This document shows, one piece after another, positions 62,607 to 64,000 of a stretch of DNA of 64,000 nucleotides. Both the position numbers and the translations under genes were made by a program. How positions within the stretch are numbered: the stretch's first letter is position 1; every line of letters starts with the position of its first letter. Under the pieces are notes generated by a model. The model did not search any database and had not been told where the DNA came from. It worked only from the letters and a program-made list of their open reading frames with translations. The stretch is from Tetrahymena elliotti 4EA (lineage: Eukaryota; Ciliophora; Oligohymenophorea; Hymenostomatida; Tetrahymenidae): the NCBI GenBank assembly GCA_000231825.2, contig JH720297.1, positions 1,276,126 through 1,340,125 on the forward strand, written 5' to 3'.

Positions 62607-63702
62607 TAAGTAAAACTAAATGTTTATGTATATTTATTTATTTATGATTCATTTGAAATTAAGTGGATAAGTTATTAAATAACATTAATTCATTAAATCT
62701 ATTTAACTATTCTAAAAAATACAAAAAATCCTTCAATTTTTCTTATTAATTTATTTAAGGAAATGAAAATATTTACATCATTTTTTTCCATCTTTTATTT
62801 TTACTCTCAATTCCTTAAATAAAACTTAAAAACATTTTAGTTTAGAACTTGTTTCAAAAATTGTTTACAAAACAAGACAGATTACCAATATTTTTTACTT
62901 ACTATCTATCCTTCAATTTAATTAATCGAACTGAATAACTGAATAAAACACTAATCATTTCAGGATATAATAGGATTCAGTAAAATACACTAGATCCTAA
63001 AAAATTATTGAAAAATAATCAATATAAAAAATTATTATACTAATACAAAAATAATTGTAAAGATTAAGACTTTTTTGAAAGCAAAAATGACAAAACATTA
63101 CCGATTAAACAAAAAGCTAATTTTTCTATGTATTTAAAATATTTTTTAAAATACTTTACATGAAAAAAATATTCAATTTCTGTGAATTTTTTTAGAACAG
63201 AACAAAAAATTTTTTTACTTTTTTGTGTGTTTTCTTAAGATATAGTAGTCACTTAGATTTATTATTGAATTTAAAAATAAGAGTTTTGATGAATTTTAAA
63301 GGTAGACATAAATTTAATAAATAAGTTAACAATAAACAACTTTGAAGAATTATTAAATAAATTTTTTCAACATTTAGATTACATAAAATTTAGTTTTGAT
63401 GAAATATTTTAATTTTTTCAGAATTTAGAGTAAAAAAGTTTTTAAAATGTTCCATAAATCAAATAAAATTGAAAATTAATAGTTTTATTTTTTTAATGAA
63501 ATTTGAAATGTTTATGGCATTGATCCAATTTAAATATATGAATTAGAGTCCGTTTGTTATATTTATGTGCGTTAACTCTAAAGAGATTTATTTAGTCATG
63601 CATATTAGGAGAATGAATTCTTAGTTTTACATAATTAATTAAAACATAAATAATTCAACAATTTAAAGATAAAATAACAACCTTTGATTATTGAATAATT
63701 AA
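62607..63702. other. Spacer between E and B genes, unit 3
   Basis: AT-rich, no gene. Homologous to 45656-46952 and 53147-54377. The ~130 bp before ATG 63703 are the best conserved part among the three units (CTAAAGAGATT, then ACATAATTAATTAAAACA), consistent with a shared promoter. Confidence 0.5.
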
Positions 63703-64000
63703 ATGATAAAAATAGAAGAGCCTTTTAATTTTTGTTCTGAAGATAACAAAATAAAAACTACTAATCAGATTGACAAATTTTAAGCTAAAAAATGTTTTTA
63801 AAAATTACCAAAGTAATGTTTTTATCTTTTTTCAGATTGCTAAAACTCAGTGACTATTGTATGCACTTAGTAAAAATATAAATAAAAAACCTGCTCATAT
63901 AGCAATATTAACCAGAATGTTTAGTAAAACTAATCATTAAGCTTCACTTAATATACTCAAGCTTTTTATGAGGACCAGTTTATAAATAAAATAGTTAATT
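63703..64000 (+). CDS. B-type member of the unrecognised family, 5' part only
   Basis: ATG 63703 is followed by an open frame to the window end: MIKIEEPFNFCSEDNKIK, KKCFQKLPKQCFYLFSDC, VTIVCTQQKYKQKTCSY, SLSFTQYTQAFYEDQF. It matches the intact B gene at 46953 and the broken one at 54378, closer to the latter. It keeps the ATG that the unit-2 copy has lost. Nothing can be said of its 3' half. Confidence 0.8.

Larger units (their letters stand above)
58560..64000. repeat. Tandem segmental duplication, unit 3 (continues past the window)
   Basis: Contents: truncated 5' exons of the 11-exon gene, family remnant, intact E gene (61309-62606), and the start of a B gene (63703-). Same order and orientation as units 1 and 2. 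Confidence 0.75.

Noticed and set aside
1..64000. Standard genetic code or bacterial origin
   Set aside because: Conserved genes such as PSMA1 and ArfGAP are broken by dozens of TAA/TAG codons exactly where Gln or a neutral residue is expected, and they are interrupted by GT...AG introns. Only the ciliate code gives full proteins.
1..64000. Chromosome breakage sequence (TAAACCAACCTCTTT), telomeric GGGGTT repeats, tRNA genes
   Set aside because: I looked for these while reading and saw none. This does not exclude diverged forms; a motif scan and tRNAscan would settle it.

Overview
The window reads as nuclear DNA of a hymenostome ciliate, most likely Tetrahymena or a close relative. The DNA is very AT-rich. 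Every convincing gene stays open only if TAA and TAG are read as glutamine and TGA is the sole stop. Genes are broken by small AT-rich GT...AG introns of about 50-580 bp, longer than the 20-35 nt usual in Paramecium. Standard-code reading shatters all genes, so all models here were built by hand with the ciliate code and by matching splice phases. No tRNA, rRNA, CRISPR, telomeric repeat or Tetrahymena chromosome-breakage motif was recognised. One 100-N assembly gap lies inside a minisatellite at 14691-14790.

Left part (1-29.5 kb) is conventional and mostly single-copy. It holds a 5'-truncated unknown gene (1-3134), a tail-anchored Q-SNARE (3972-4772, minus), and a decayed inverted-repeat DNA transposon (5689-8124). 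Next come a 1,641-residue PH + N/Q-rich + TTC39/IML2 protein (9066-14279), the 20S proteasome subunit alpha-6/PSMA1 with nine exons (15237-16856, minus), and a small CFAP97/Hemingway-like ciliary protein (18684-19749). After these are an unknown small gene (20192-20989), an ArfGAP2/3-type Arf GTPase-activating protein (21162-22868, minus), a single-pass membrane protein with a Cys-rich ectodomain (24859-27353), and an LIPA-type acid lipase (28277-29500, minus). Several of these (SNARE, ArfGAP, lipase, TTC39/IML2) belong to membrane traffic or lipid handling, but nothing indicates co-regulation.

Middle part (29.5-41.7 kb) is gene-poor. It has a 714-residue founder-like member of an unrecognised gene family (33446-35590) and an 11-exon helical protein of unknown function (38191-41681, minus).

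Right part (about 41-64 kb) is a tandem segmental duplication with units of roughly 5.5-10 kb. Each unit carries, in order, an 'E-type' gene, a 'B-type' gene and a minus-strand Asn/Ser-rich 'G' gene. E and B are paralogues of the 33446 gene: all share a C-terminal block with FRPVKGKY-like, YYSN and SKVKKGIQKL motifs. Unit 1 has E broken (44840), B intact (46953-48254) and G broken. Unit 2 has E reduced to ends, B broken by four visible lesions (54378-55672), and G broken. Unit 3 has E intact with one intron (61309-62606) and B open to the window edge (63703-). Unit 3 also carries a truncated copy of the first exons of the 11-exon gene. So different units keep different family members alive. 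This birth-and-death array of an undescribed, probably lineage-specific family is the most interesting content of the window.
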